DNA of 54,046 nt from Lachnospiraceae bacterium (GCA_900767585.1 CAAFZP010000130.1:1-54046); one strand, 5' to 3'; positions 8,306 to 16,447 are shown, counted from the first letter of the stretch. The notes: a model not told the origin generated them from the sequence alone. Numbers and translations are program-made.

Positions 8306-9247
8306 ATGGCAAAGTATGTATTTGGAGTTGATATCGGAGGTACAACTGTAAAAATCGGACTTTTTACAAACGATGGTGTGATGGTTGATAAGTGGGAGAT
8401 TACAACCCGTACAGATGAAGGTGGAAAATATATCTTAAGCGATATCGCCGCCTCTGTAGAAAATAAACTTGTAGAAAAAGCAATCGATAAGACAGATGTG
8501 TTAGGTGTAGGTATGGGTGTACCCGGTCCGGTGAAGGCCGATGGAACGGTCCTTCGCTGCGTCAATCTCGGATGGGGAATTTTCAATGCAGCAGATGAGT
8601 TGTCCAAACTGATCGGACTTCCGGTCAAAGCGGGAAATGATGCCAATATGGCAGCACTCGGCGAGATGTGGCAGGGGGGAGGAAAAGGATATACGAACAT
8701 TGTGATGGTTACACTCGGAACAGGTGTTGGCGGTGGAATTATCATCGACGGAAAGATGCTTTCCGGTGTCAATGGTGCTGGAGGCGAGATTGGACATATC
8801 CAGGTAAATGATGATGAGACAGAAGTGTGTGGATGCGGCAGAAAAGGCTGCCTGGAGCAATATACATCTGCGACCGGTATTGTTCGTATGGCAAATACCA
8901 TGCTCAATACGACAGACCGTCCATCTGCACTCCGGAATGTACAGTATGTATCAGCCAAAGCAGTATTTGATGCTGCAAAACAGGGCGATGAGCTTGCGGC
9001 TGAGATTGTAGACCGCCATGGAAAGTGCCTTGGTAAAACACTTGCACAGATTGCATGTGTTGTGGATCCGGAAGTATTTGTCATCGGAGGAGGCGTTTCC
9101 AAAGCAGGCGAAATCATCACGGATACAACATCAAAATATTTCCAGGAGTATGCATTCCATGCTTGCAAGAAGACACAGTTCAAGCTTGCAACACTGGGAA
9201 ATGATGCCGGTATGTATGGTGGTGCGTGCGCAATTTTGAATGACTAA
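8306..9247 (+). CDS. glcK: ROK-family glucokinase
   Basis: This protein phosphorylates glucose with ATP in the cytoplasm. The 313-residue sequence has the phosphate-binding DIGGTTVKIG near the N-terminus, GNDANMAALGE, LGTGVGGGIIIDG, the ROK zinc-binding element with the HxCGCGxxGC pattern replaced by CGCGRKGCLEQY (a GH..Q segment, EIGHIQV, lies just before), and a closing VIGGGVSKAGE. These match bacterial GlcK-type kinases rather than ROK repressors, as no HTH domain precedes the kinase. A perfect AAGGAGG site is 8 bases upstream. It sits between hprK and the murB cluster and ends at a hairpin. The ROK class is certain; glucose as the main substrate is inferred. Confidence 0.9.
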   Translation: MAKYVFGVDIGGTTVKIGLFTNDGVMVDKWEITTRTDEGGKYILSDIAASVENKLVEKAIDKTDVLGVGMGVPGPVKADGTVLRCVNLGWGIFNAADELSKLIGLPVKAGNDANMAALGEMWQGGGKGYTNIVMVTLGTGVGGGIIIDGKMLSGVNGAGGEIGHIQVNDDETEVCGCGRKGCLEQYTSATGIVRMANTMLNTTDRPSALRNVQYVSAKAVFDAAKQGDELAAEIVDRHGKCLGKTLAQIACVVDPEVFVIGGGVSKAGEIITDTTSKYFQEYAFHACKKTQFKLATLGNDAGMYGGACAILND

Positions 9248-9327
9248 TGTCAACTAATTGTCAAAATGACGATGGAATACTGGTTTCATCAAATTTTTTC
9301 TATAGTTTTACACATTGATAAAATGAG

Positions 9328-9377
9328 GCCCATAAGTTATGATAAATCAGAGCTTATGGGCTTTGTTGCGTAATTTT
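9328..9377 (+). terminator. Hairpin after glcK
   Basis: GCCCATAAG at 9328-9336 pairs exactly with CTTATGGGC at 9353-9361 across a 16-base loop, followed by TTTG and a later run of six T. The delayed T tract makes it a moderate terminator or attenuator ahead of murB. Confidence 0.55.
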
Positions 9378-9397
9378 TTGAAAGGTTATGTATTTAT

Positions 9398-10267
9398 ATG
9401 ATTGAAAACCTGACGATTTTAGAACAGGAACCGATGAAAAAACATACAACGTTCCGGATTGGTGGACCCGCGCGTTTTTTTGCACAACCGCGGAATGTCC
9501 GGGAGCTTGAAACGTTGATTATATATTGCAAGGAAAAGAATCTGAACTATCTGATACTTGGAAACGGAAGCAATGTGTTGTTTGCGGATGAAGGCTATGA
9601 TGGAATGGTCATCCAGATCGGCAGCAATATGAGTGAAATCTGTGTGGAAGGCACGAAAATCGTGGCGGATGCAGGCACGATTTTGGCACGTACAGCGAAT
9701 TGTGCATATGAGGCAGGACTTACCGGCATGGAGTTTGCAGCCGGGATTCCGGGCAGCGTAGGTGGTGCAATCGTCATGAATGCGGGGGCCTATGGCGGAG
9801 AGATGAAGGACATCGTGGAAGCGGTGGATATACTGGATGCAGATGGCATAGTGCGCAGATATACGTGTGAGGAGATGCAGTTTTCGTACCGGCATAGCAG
9901 TGTGGATGCATCCAGAATTGTTGTACGAGTTGTCTTTTCGTTGCAAGCAGGTGACAAAACAGCGATACAGGCGCGTATGAATGAATTATCCGAGGCGCGC
10001 AGAAGCAAACAACCGTTGGAATATCCAAGTGCCGGATCAACATTTAAGCGGCCGGAAGGATATTTTGCTGCGAAACTGATTGATGACAGCGGATTGCGTG
10101 GATACCGGTGCGGAGGCGCTATGGTATCGGAAAAACATTGTGGATTTGTAGTGAATGTGGATCAGGCGACATGTGCAGATGTGTGCGCAGTGATGCAGCA
10201 TGTAGAAGAAGTTGTAAAAGAAAAATATGATGTTACACTGGAGCCGGAGGTAAGAATTATCCGATGA
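9398..10267 (+). CDS. murB: UDP-N-acetylenolpyruvoylglucosamine reductase
   Basis: MurB reduces UDP-GlcNAc-enolpyruvate to UDP-MurNAc with NADPH and FAD, the second committed step of peptidoglycan synthesis. The 289-residue protein is the type IIb form: TTFRIGGPARFF, GNGSNVLFADEG (FAD binding), GAGIPGSVGGAIVMNAGAYG-like segment (AAGIPGSVGGA, MNAGAYGGEM), the catalytic-serine motif PSAGSTFKRPEG and the final LEPEVRIIR. A GAAAGG site precedes the ATG. The stop overlaps the rapZ start (ATGA), so the two are translationally coupled. This order, murB-rapZ-whiA-crh, links wall precursor supply with carbon sensing. Confidence 0.97.
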   Translation: MIENLTILEQEPMKKHTTFRIGGPARFFAQPRNVRELETLIIYCKEKNLNYLILGNGSNVLFADEGYDGMVIQIGSNMSEICVEGTKIVADAGTILARTANCAYEAGLTGMEFAAGIPGSVGGAIVMNAGAYGGEMKDIVEAVDILDADGIVRRYTCEEMQFSYRHSSVDASRIVVRVVFSLQAGDKTAIQARMNELSEARRSKQPLEYPSAGSTFKRPEGYFAAKLIDDSGLRGYRCGGAMVSEKHCGFVVNVDQATCADVCAVMQHVEEVVKEKYDVTLEPEVRIIR

Positions 10268-11139
10268 GATTTGTGATTGTGACGGGCATGAGTGGCGCAG
10301 GAAAATCGACAGTCCTAAAGATGCTGGAAGATTTAGGTTTTTTCTGTGTGGACAATCTGCCGGTGATGTTAATTGAAAAATTTGCAGAGATTGCACATGA
10401 TGACAAGCTGGAAGTGGATAATGTCGCAATCGGTGTGGATATTCGGAGTGGACAGGCACTTGGAGAAATGTCGGTCTGCCTGGAGACATTGAAAAAACGG
10501 AATTTTACATACGAGATTTTGTTCCTGGATGCTAACGAGCCGGTACTTGTCAAACGTTATAAGGAGACGCGGCGGGCACATCCGCTTTCCAAGCACGGAA
10601 GAATCAATGAAGGAATCGTGAAGGAACGGGAAAAAATTGAGTTTCTCCGCCAGCGCGCGGATTATATTATTGATACAAGCAACCTGCTCACAAGAGAATT
10701 GAAGCAGGAAATTGAAAAAATATTTGTCGAAGGAAAACAGTACAACAATATCATTGTGACTGTGATGTCGTTTGGATTTAAATATGGGATTCCGAGAGAT
10801 TCCGATCTGGTTTTTGATGTGCGTTTTTTGCCAAATCCATATTATGTCCCTGAATTACGACCGCAGACAGGCAATGACAAGCCGGTGTCGGATATGGTGA
10901 AAAATTGTATGGAATACCCGGCTTTTATGGAAAAGTTGAATGATATGCTTGCATTTCTGATTCCGAACTATCTGAAGGAAGGAAAAAACCAGCTGGTTAT
11001 TTCTATCGGATGCACAGGAGGAAAGCATCGTTCGGTTACCGTGGCAAATGCATTGTATGAAACATTGCAAAAACTTCCGTATACGGTGAGAATTTATCAT
11101 AGAGATATTGGAAAAGACCGTATAGTGAAAGGGGAGTAG
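10264..11139 (+). CDS. rapZ: RNase adapter / nucleotide-binding protein RapZ (YvcJ)
   Basis: This 291-residue P-loop protein has Walker A GMSGAGKST at residues 8-16, FFCVDNLPVMLIEKF, a Walker-B-like segment, and the C-terminal RapZ signature (FGFKYGIPRDSDLVFDVRFLPNP, then IGCTGGKHRSV). In E. coli RapZ binds GlcN-6-P and steers decay of the GlmZ sRNA; in Bacillus YvcJ is an ATP/GTP-binding protein near yvcK and whiA. No GlmZ-type RNA is expected in Clostridia, so the role here is probably in sensing wall precursor or nucleotide state. Four-base overlap with murB; whiA starts two bases after its stop. Confidence 0.95.
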   Translation: MRFVIVTGMSGAGKSTVLKMLEDLGFFCVDNLPVMLIEKFAEIAHDDKLEVDNVAIGVDIRSGQALGEMSVCLETLKKRNFTYEILFLDANEPVLVKRYKETRRAHPLSKHGRINEGIVKEREKIEFLRQRADYIIDTSNLLTRELKQEIEKIFVEGKQYNNIIVTVMSFGFKYGIPRDSDLVFDVRFLPNPYYVPELRPQTGNDKPVSDMVKNCMEYPAFMEKLNDMLAFLIPNYLKEGKNQLVISIGCTGGKHRSVTVANALYETLQKLPYTVRIYHRDIGKDRIVKGE

Positions 11140-11141
11140 CT

Positions 11142-11993
11142 ATGTCATTTTCATCGAAAGTGAAGGCGGAGCTGCTTTCCCATATCAGCAGTGGAAGTCA
11201 TTGCCGGATGGCTGAATTATCTGCGATGGTAGTTTTCTCCGGAAATTACCGGAATGGTGTGTGGAACATGTGCAGTGAGAATGCCATTTTGCAGGAGAAG
11301 ATAACAAAACTGATCCGGCTTTTGGATATCGATATCAATACGATAGAAGGCAGGCAGAAACTGAAGCTTGTAGATTGTGGGACACATATGTCTGTGAATC
11401 CGATGCTTGTGGAGAGAAGCTGCTGTAAGCAGGCGTTTATCCGCGGTGCTTTTTTAGCTGCCGGGTCACTTACAGATCCGGAAAAAGGATATCATTTTGA
11501 GATTGTCTGCGATTTTAAAGAACATGCGGACATGATTGCCGGGCTGATCCGGGATTTTGGGATGGAACCGAAACAGATTTTGCGGAAGAAATATCATGTT
11601 GTTTATATTAAAGATGGTTCCATGATTGTTGATTTGCTGAATGTGATGGGAGCGCATGTGTCGCTTATGGATATGGAAAATATCCGGATACTGAAAGACA
11701 TGCGCAATTCCGTGAATCGACGTGTGAATTGTGAGACGGCCAACTTAAATAAAGTTGTACATGCTGCAGTGAAGCAGATAGAAGACATCACATATATTGA
11801 GCAGGAAAAAGGTTTAAAATATCTCCCGGAGCATTTGCGGGAAATTGCGGAGTTGAGAATGGAAGAACCGGATACGAGTCTGGTGGAGCTGGGAAAAAAA
11901 CTAGCCCCGCCAATCGGAAAATCCGGAGTCAATCATAGATTAAAGAAAATAAGTGAGATAGCCGAAGAGCTAAGGAGGAACCAAAATGAGTAG
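11142..11993 (+). CDS. whiA: DNA-binding/sporulation-associated protein WhiA
   Basis: WhiA is a 283-residue protein combining an N-terminal degenerate LAGLIDADG homing-endonuclease fold (CCKQAFIRGAFLAAGSL, KYHVVYIKDG, INLMGAH-like VMGAHVSLMDMEN) with a C-terminal helix-turn-helix (LPEHLREIAELRMEEPD, LVELGKKL, GKSGVNHRLKKI). In Bacillus it affects chromosome segregation and cell division; in Streptomyces it is a sporulation transcription factor. It overlaps the next gene (crh) by 8 bases. The yvcK/glmR gene often found between rapZ and whiA in Firmicutes is absent here. Confidence 0.95.
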   Translation: MSFSSKVKAELLSHISSGSHCRMAELSAMVVFSGNYRNGVWNMCSENAILQEKITKLIRLLDIDINTIEGRQKLKLVDCGTHMSVNPMLVERSCCKQAFIRGAFLAAGSLTDPEKGYHFEIVCDFKEHADMIAGLIRDFGMEPKQILRKKYHVVYIKDGSMIVDLLNVMGAHVSLMDMENIRILKDMRNSVNRRVNCETANLNKVVHAAVKQIEDITYIEQEKGLKYLPEHLREIAELRMEEPDTSLVELGKKLAPPIGKSGVNHRLKKISEIAEELRRNQNE

Positions 11994-12243
11994 TAGTACA
12001 GTTGTTGTGAATTTACCAGCAGATGCAGAGGCAAGACCGGTGGCAGTGCTTGTACAGATTGCGAGTAAGTATGAGAGCCGGATTACAATTACATCTGAAA
12101 ACCGTAAGATTAATGCGAAGAGCATTATGGGGATGATGAGCCTTGGATTTGGAAATGGTGATACGTTGGTTGTGGAAGCAGATGGAAATGATGAAGAAGC
12201 GGCCATCGAAGAACTTAAAAATTATATGGAATCTGTCAAGTAG
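11986..12243 (+). CDS. crh: Crh-type HPr homologue (Glu15, Ser46)
   Basis: This 85-residue HPr-fold protein aligns end to end with HPr. The phosphotransfer site normally written HARPA reads EARPV, so residue 15 is Glu, not His, and it cannot carry phosphate from PTS enzyme I. The regulatory site AKSIMGMMSLG is intact, with Ser at residue 46. That combination defines Crh, the catabolite-repression HPr (Gln15 in B. subtilis), a substrate of HprK that acts as a CcpA corepressor. In B. subtilis, crh is also directly downstream of whiA, which supports orthology, and hprK is encoded nearby. Start overlaps whiA by 8 bases; AAGGAGG lies upstream. The family is certain; the Crh-like role is inferred. 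Confidence 0.88.
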   Translation: MSSSTVVVNLPADAEARPVAVLVQIASKYESRITITSENRKINAKSIMGMMSLGFGNGDTLVVEADGNDEEAAIEELKNYMESVK

Positions 12244-12249
12244 TCGTTC

Positions 12250-12278
12250 TTGCATAAGATTTTCAACTATGGTATTAT
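12250..12278 (+). promoter_or_regulatory. Promoter of the Sel1-repeat gene
   Basis: TTGCAT at 12250-12255 and TATTAT at 12273-12278, 17-base spacer, 43 bases upstream of the next start codon. It overlaps nothing coding, as crh ends at 12243. Confidence 0.55.
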
Positions 12279-12320
12279 AAAAGTAATTATGCAGGGGCAG
12301 ACCACAAAGGAGGATCGCAG

Positions 12321-15041
12321 ATGGGAAAGCTAAGCAATTTCTTTAGCAAAATTCCGTTTTTGTCCGGTCTTGGAGGCAAGAAAAAGTCAGCCAAGAGCAA
12401 TGTTGAGCTTCAGTATGATAAGGCATTAAACCTTATGGAGAACGGTAATGCAGAGGATGCCGTAGAGATATTGGAGAAGATTGTCGACATCGCAATCATG
12501 GATCAGAATTACAAGAATTTTGGAACGGATGCGCTGAAGATTTTAGGGGAATTGTACGAGACAGGTAAATATAGCAACTGTATTGTGGATGTAGATTTAA
12601 ACAAAGCAACACAGTATTATGAGAAATATACGAACTTGAGCAAGGATGGAGAGATGATCTACAAACTTGCGCAGATGCTTCTTGACATTCAGAATTTTTC
12701 AAAAGCGATTACATTTTTTGAGAAAGCAACGGAATGTGGCGTAAAAGCAGCGTATATGAATCTCGGAAGCATCTACGAAAATGGATTGAACCGCGTTGAT
12801 CAATACGGAAATAAGAGCGATTTTGTCGTACCGGTGGATTATGAGAAAGCAATGTCCTGGTACAAAAAGCTGGCTGATATGGGAGATACAAAAGCAAAAT
12901 CCGCATACGAGCGCGTAGAATATGCAAGCCAGCATACAGACAGTATCGAATTTGAAGAGAAAGATAAACTCTATACTGAAATCGCAGAAGCAAGACGTGC
13001 GAAAGGCAAGGAGCCGAAGTATAAGGCAATCGATCCGGCACGCTTGCAATACCAGTATACATATGTACATAATCAGATTGATGGTTATATCCACAAGCTT
13101 CCAAAAGACTGGGTAAAGACAATCAACAATGATACAGATGAGGAATATTATGCACCAAGTCTTACATACAAGGATTTTGCGATGTATGTAAGCTATGACA
13201 GTATTCCAAGAGATTCCAAGAAGACTCTGGAGAATTACCTTCGTTATTGCAACGATGCATTTGATGAGGAATTACAGTTAAAAGCATATATCACAGAGTA
13301 TGCAGATGGTATCTGTACAACGTTCTACCACAAGGAGATGGAAAAGGGTATTGTTACGTTTGCATTCTATCAGGGTAAGCGGCTTGCATGTATGCGGTTT
13401 GTATGTGCTTCCATGGAAATCATCGAGCAATATGAGGAGATTATCTTTGAGACTGCGAACTCGTTCGCGTTTGTGGATCCAACGCTTGTCAGTGACCAGA
13501 GTCTGAACCGTAAGGATAACCAGTATTACAGTGAGGCATTGTATTGCTATTACTTAGAGGACTACGAAGGTGCGATGGCAGCTGCAAAGCAGGCGTTGAA
13601 GCTCGGAAGTATCAAGGCGAGTTATCTGTTGATCGAGCTTTATTACGATGAGGATTCACCGTATAAGGATCTTGAGAAGACGATTAGTTATGCAAAGCAG
13701 TTGTTTGATGCGACGAAGGATCCGGATCTTGCATTCCTGCTTGGAAATATCTACGATCAGAAGATGAAGGATTACATGAAGGCGCTCAACTGGTATGAGA
13801 CTGCACATCGTCTCGGCCATCGACGGGTTGCATTTTATCTTGGTCGGTTTTATTACTATGGTGTGCTTCGGACGAAGCGGGATGGTATCAAGGCGTTAGA
13901 GTATTTCAAGGAAGCACAGGCAAATGGTATTCTGGAAGCAGAAGCTTATATCAAGGATATTCAGGAGCTTGGCAATGAGGATTTGCAGCGTTCTGTGGAG
14001 ACTTGGGAGCGTTCGATAGAAGCTGGAAGTGGACAGGCCGCGTTGAAGGTTGCGTTGTACAAGCAGAGCCAGGTTTTCTACATTGCAAATTCGTATGAGA
14101 TAGAGAAAGCATTCCTGGAGGCTTTGGGACTGGGAAGTTATCAGGCGGCATATGAGCTTGGTAAGATCTACCAGCAGCAGGAAGCAGATGAGAATTACCA
14201 GGGCGAGATCAAGAGTATCAAGTACTTTGAGAAAGCTTATGACAACGGATATGAGGACTTCGATAAGGACAACCTCTTTAAGGTGATAGAATATAAAGCC
14301 GGTAAGACAAGCGATATGAGCAAGCAGATTGAGCTTTATATGCAGAGTGCAAAACAGGCATATGTTCCGGCTGTAAAGAAGATTGTAGAGATGGTTGCGT
14401 ATATCACACCGGCAGTTGTAGATTTGTATCATGAGCTTTGCGAGATTGCAGAGACAGGAGATGACAGTGCAATTATCTCGATGAATATGCTGGAGAAGAA
14501 GTATACAGACCTTATCATCAAGCAGCCGACCAGTGGTCAGAAGGTGATTGAGAACAAGTTCTTCCGTCTGTGTGTTCCGAAGGAGAGTACAGCTGTGATC
14601 AACGACGAGGGAGGTACGATTAAGCTTGCGGATTCTGTTGTAGAGTTTGCAGTTGCCGAGATGCCAGTCAGTGCAGATCAGGAGGAGGATTATCTGAAGA
14701 TCTACAAGCTGATTCTGTCAGAATATCTGCCGGACGAAAATGCGGAGATTATCATTGCGAACTCTCGTATGATTGGTTCCGGTATGCGTGAGACAAAGAA
14801 CAACGTACATTCTTACAGTATCCTGTTGATCAGCTCAAAGAACCAGTATCTGTTCAAGTTAAGCTCCAGAGATCGCCGTGAGATGATGCTGTTCAAGGAT
14901 AAGGTGCTTGAGATTGCGAAGTCTCTGGTTGAGACCGGTGAAATCTACGTTGCAACAGAAGAGGCGAAGAAAAAGATTGGACTTTCGTTCCTGCTTCAGT
15001 CGAACGAGAGTGGATTCCTTTCAATCGGAAAAGCAGAATAA
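12321..15041 (+). CDS. Large Sel1/TPR-repeat protein with two PsbP-like segments, function unknown
   Basis: This 906-residue cytoplasmic protein has no signal peptide or membrane helix. A basic N-terminal tail is followed by Sel1/TPR-type helical repeats in two blocks: about residues 28-215 (DYEKAMSWYKKLADMGDTKAK) and about 395-720 (YMKALNWYETAHRLGHRRVA, GIKALEYFKEAQANGILEAE). Each block is followed or preceded by a non-repeat alpha/beta segment: about 250-385 (HKLPKDWVKT ... FAFVDP) and about 740-870 (FRLCVPKES ... EIAKSLVETG). The two segments share the layout of PsbP/DUF1795-like domains and may be duplicates (inference). Sel1 repeats build scaffolds for protein complexes. It has its own promoter and terminator and an AAGGAGG site. 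Confidence 0.85.
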   Translation: MGKLSNFFSKIPFLSGLGGKKKSAKSNVELQYDKALNLMENGNAEDAVEILEKIVDIAIMDQNYKNFGTDALKILGELYETGKYSNCIVDVDLNKATQYYEKYTNLSKDGEMIYKLAQMLLDIQNFSKAITFFEKATECGVKAAYMNLGSIYENGLNRVDQYGNKSDFVVPVDYEKAMSWYKKLADMGDTKAKSAYERVEYASQHTDSIEFEEKDKLYTEIAEARRAKGKEPKYKAIDPARLQYQYTYVHNQIDGYIHKLPKDWVKTINNDTDEEYYAPSLTYKDFAMYVSYDSIPRDSKKTLENYLRYCNDAFDEELQLKAYITEYADGICTTFYHKEMEKGIVTFAFYQGKRLACMRFVCASMEIIEQYEEIIFETANSFAFVDPTLVSDQSLNRKDNQYYSEALYCYYLEDYEGAMAAAKQALKLGSIKASYLLIELYYDEDSPYKDLEKTISYAKQLFDATKDPDLAFLLGNIYDQKMKDYMKALNWYETAHRLGHRRVAFYLGRFYYYGVLRTKRDGIKALEYFKEAQANGILEAEAYIKDIQELGNEDLQRSVETWERSIEAGSGQAALKVALYKQSQVFYIANSYEIEKAFLEALGLGSYQAAYELGKIYQQQEADENYQGEIKSIKYFEKAYDNGYEDFDKDNLFKVIEYKAGKTSDMSKQIELYMQSAKQAYVPAVKKIVEMVAYITPAVVDLYHELCEIAETGDDSAIISMNMLEKKYTDLIIKQPTSGQKVIENKFFRLCVPKESTAVINDEGGTIKLADSVVEFAVAEMPVSADQEEDYLKIYKLILSEYLPDENAEIIIANSRMIGSGMRETKNNVHSYSILLISSKNQYLFKLSSRDRREMMLFKDKVLEIAKSLVETGEIYVATEEAKKKIGLSFLLQSNESGFLSIGKAE

Positions 15042-15056
15042 GTTTAGAGTTTATGA

Positions 15057-15098
15057 AACGCCATGCGTTTGGAATTCCCAATCGCATGGCGTTTTTTG
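15057..15098 (+). terminator. Intrinsic terminator after the Sel1-repeat gene
   Basis: AACGCCATGCG at 15057-15067 pairs exactly with CGCATGGCGTT at 15083-15093, and T at 15092-15097 forms the tail. Confidence 0.9.
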
Positions 15099-15111
15099 TA
15101 TGCGGGAGTTC

Positions 15112-15478
15112 GCAGGCGGGAAAACACATCTCGGAAGCTGATAGGCAGGTAGCAGGGAGAAAACTGGGCGAGAGGAGTAGTAAGTGAGCGGAAAAACCCA
15201 CGGCGTGGGCGTAGGAAGAGAAAAGCAGGCGGGAAAACCCACCCCGGAAGCTAATGGGTAGGTAACGGGGAGAAAACTGGGCGTGAGGAGTAGAATGCGA
15301 GCGGAAAAACCCACGGCGTGGGCGTAGGAAGAGAAAAGCAAGCGAGAAAACACATCTCGGAAGCTGATAGGCAGGAAGCGGGGGGAAAACTGGGTGTGAG
15401 GAGTAGTAAGTGAGCGGAAAAAACCACGGCGTGGGCGTGAGGAGTAGAATGCGAGAGGAAAAGCCCATGGCGTGCGCC
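15112..15478 (+). repeat. Tandem array of a 113-bp GC-rich repeat, about 3.3 copies
   Basis: Unit 1 is 15112-15224 and unit 2 is 15225-15337, both exactly 113 bp; unit 3 starts at 15338 and runs about 100 bp, then a shortened fourth unit (about 15437-15478) closes the array. Each unit has the blocks GCGGGAAAAC, CTCGGAAGCTGATAGGCAGG, GGGAGAAAACTGGGCG, TGAGGAGTAG and CCCACGGCGTGGGCG, the last being a short palindrome (CCCAC/GTGGG). 113 is not a multiple of three and open frames occur on the minus strand in all phases, so it is not a coding repeat. The array fills the gap between a terminator and the triple-dyad promoter. The rest of the gap (15479-15706) holds the promoter and leader described below. 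Confidence 0.9.
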
Positions 15479-15544
15479 CGACGATATACCACAGAGCGAA
15501 AGCGATGTGGCGATACCCGATGTAGAGAAAAGCAGATGAGAAAA

Positions 15545-15632
15545 TGACAAAGAAAGTTGTCAAAATATATTGACAAGGAAACTTGTCATATGGTATATAT
15601 AATTCATACATGGATGACAAGAATAGTTGTCA
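15545..15632. promoter_or_regulatory. Three dyad operators TGACAA-N6-TTGTCA
   Basis: Three perfect inverted repeats with identical half-sites and identical 6-base spacers occur at 15545-15562, 15571-15588 and 15615-15632. The middle one overlaps the -35 of the promoter at 15570, the first lies just upstream, and the third lies at the expected start of transcription. This is a classic repressor arrangement; the likely binder is the small XRE-type regulator encoded at 16434 in the operon it would control (inference). Confidence 0.8.
15570..15599 (+). promoter_or_regulatory. Promoter of the XRE/lipase operon
   Basis: TTGACA at 15570-15575 and TATATA at 15594-15599 are 18 bases apart; an overlapping TATAAT lies at 15598-15603. 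The promoter is embedded among the three dyads, and about 105 bases of leader precede the first start codon. Confidence 0.65.
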
Positions 15633-15706
15633 AATAAGAGAATAGTGAGTATAAGAAATAGCGCAAAGCAATTATCTAAGATGCGTGGCAGAATGGAGTG
15701 TGCGAT

Positions 15707-16447
15707 ATGGAGATTGGAACTGTTAAAGCAGATAAGAAGCTGAAAATCTATACGATCAAGGGTAAGCGTGTGGATAGAGAGGATTTCCGGCTGGGCGCCC
15801 ATGTGGGCGAGGCAGTACCGGAAGAGGCATCCGGTGAGAATATAAAAAAAGCTGTAGACAAGGCACTTGCAAGCAACGGAAAGGTGTGCGGCATTTATCG
15901 GGAGAAGAAACTGGTCGGAATATATGTGTTTGAGAGAATCGAGGATTATTTTATAGAAGCCGGAGAGAAAGAAGCTATGGCAGGTGAACGGCAGATGGAG
16001 AGCCAGGAAGCTGTCAGGAAATTGAAAGAGATTTTTGAAGATAGCAAAGCCGCGATGAAGCTTATTTTTTGGTATCTGCCGGATGCGTTGTCCGACCAGA
16101 AAAATAAGATTGAAGACATGATCCGCAACTACATGAAAGGCTGTATGAGTGATGGATTTTGGGCTGGAATCGAGTGGGGAGATGAACTTGTTTACAAGAA
16201 GAATATGGATCCAAAGGAGAAAAAGAATGTTGCATTCGGATATCTTCTTGGGGCTGTTGTCGGGTTCGCTGTTGGCTGGATGGCGATGGATAATATTGCT
16301 TTTGGAATCTGCTATGCAGTGATATTTTCAAATCTGTACGGAAACATGATTTTTGGAGGAGTGAAAAATAGAAAGGTGTGGGAAACCTTCGTGTTTGTGA
16401 ATCCGAAATATCATGGTGGAGAGGAGAATCACGATGCCACTGAATAA
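15707..16447 (+). CDS. Unknown protein with soluble N-terminus and C-terminal membrane hairpin
   Basis: I do not recognise this 246-residue protein. The first 80 residues look like a small alpha/beta module (NGKVCGIYREKKLVGIYVFE has the strand-turn-strand look of a GNAT acetyltransferase core, but no acetyl-CoA loop is clear). A charged helical middle follows, then two membrane helices at about residues 175-215 (VAFGYLLGAVVGFAVGWMAM and the next hydrophobic run) and a short polar tail. ATG 15707 is chosen over an in-frame GTG at 15698, as TGGAG lies 8 bases upstream. It is the first gene of the triple-dyad operon and overlaps the XRE regulator by 14 bases. Confidence 0.75.
   Translation: MEIGTVKADKKLKIYTIKGKRVDREDFRLGAHVGEAVPEEASGENIKKAVDKALASNGKVCGIYREKKLVGIYVFERIEDYFIEAGEKEAMAGERQMESQEAVRKLKEIFEDSKAAMKLIFWYLPDALSDQKNKIEDMIRNYMKGCMSDGFWAGIEWGDELVYKKNMDPKEKKNVAFGYLLGAVVGFAVGWMAMDNIAFGICYAVIFSNLYGNMIFGGVKNRKVWETFVFVNPKYHGGEENHDATE

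Noticed and set aside
8299..9183. 294-codon minus-strand open frame opposite the glucokinase gene
   Set aside because: It is the antisense of a clear ROK kinase; low-quality composition, no ribosome site, no family motif.
9248..9327. Repeated TTGTCA/TGAC words after glcK as a fourth operator of the XRE type
   Set aside because: TTGTCAAAATGAC has the half-sites in the wrong order and spacing for the TGACAA-N6-TTGTCA dyad.
15112..15478. CRISPR array
   Set aside because: The units are direct 113-bp tandem copies without short repeats and unique spacers, and no cas gene is present.
14893..15620. Three long overlapping minus-strand open frames (up to 227 codons) over the 15-kb repeat array
   Set aside because: They exist only because the 113-bp unit lacks stops in several phases on that strand. 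The same motifs are read in different frames, there is no ribosome site, and one frame enters the end of the Sel1 gene antisense.
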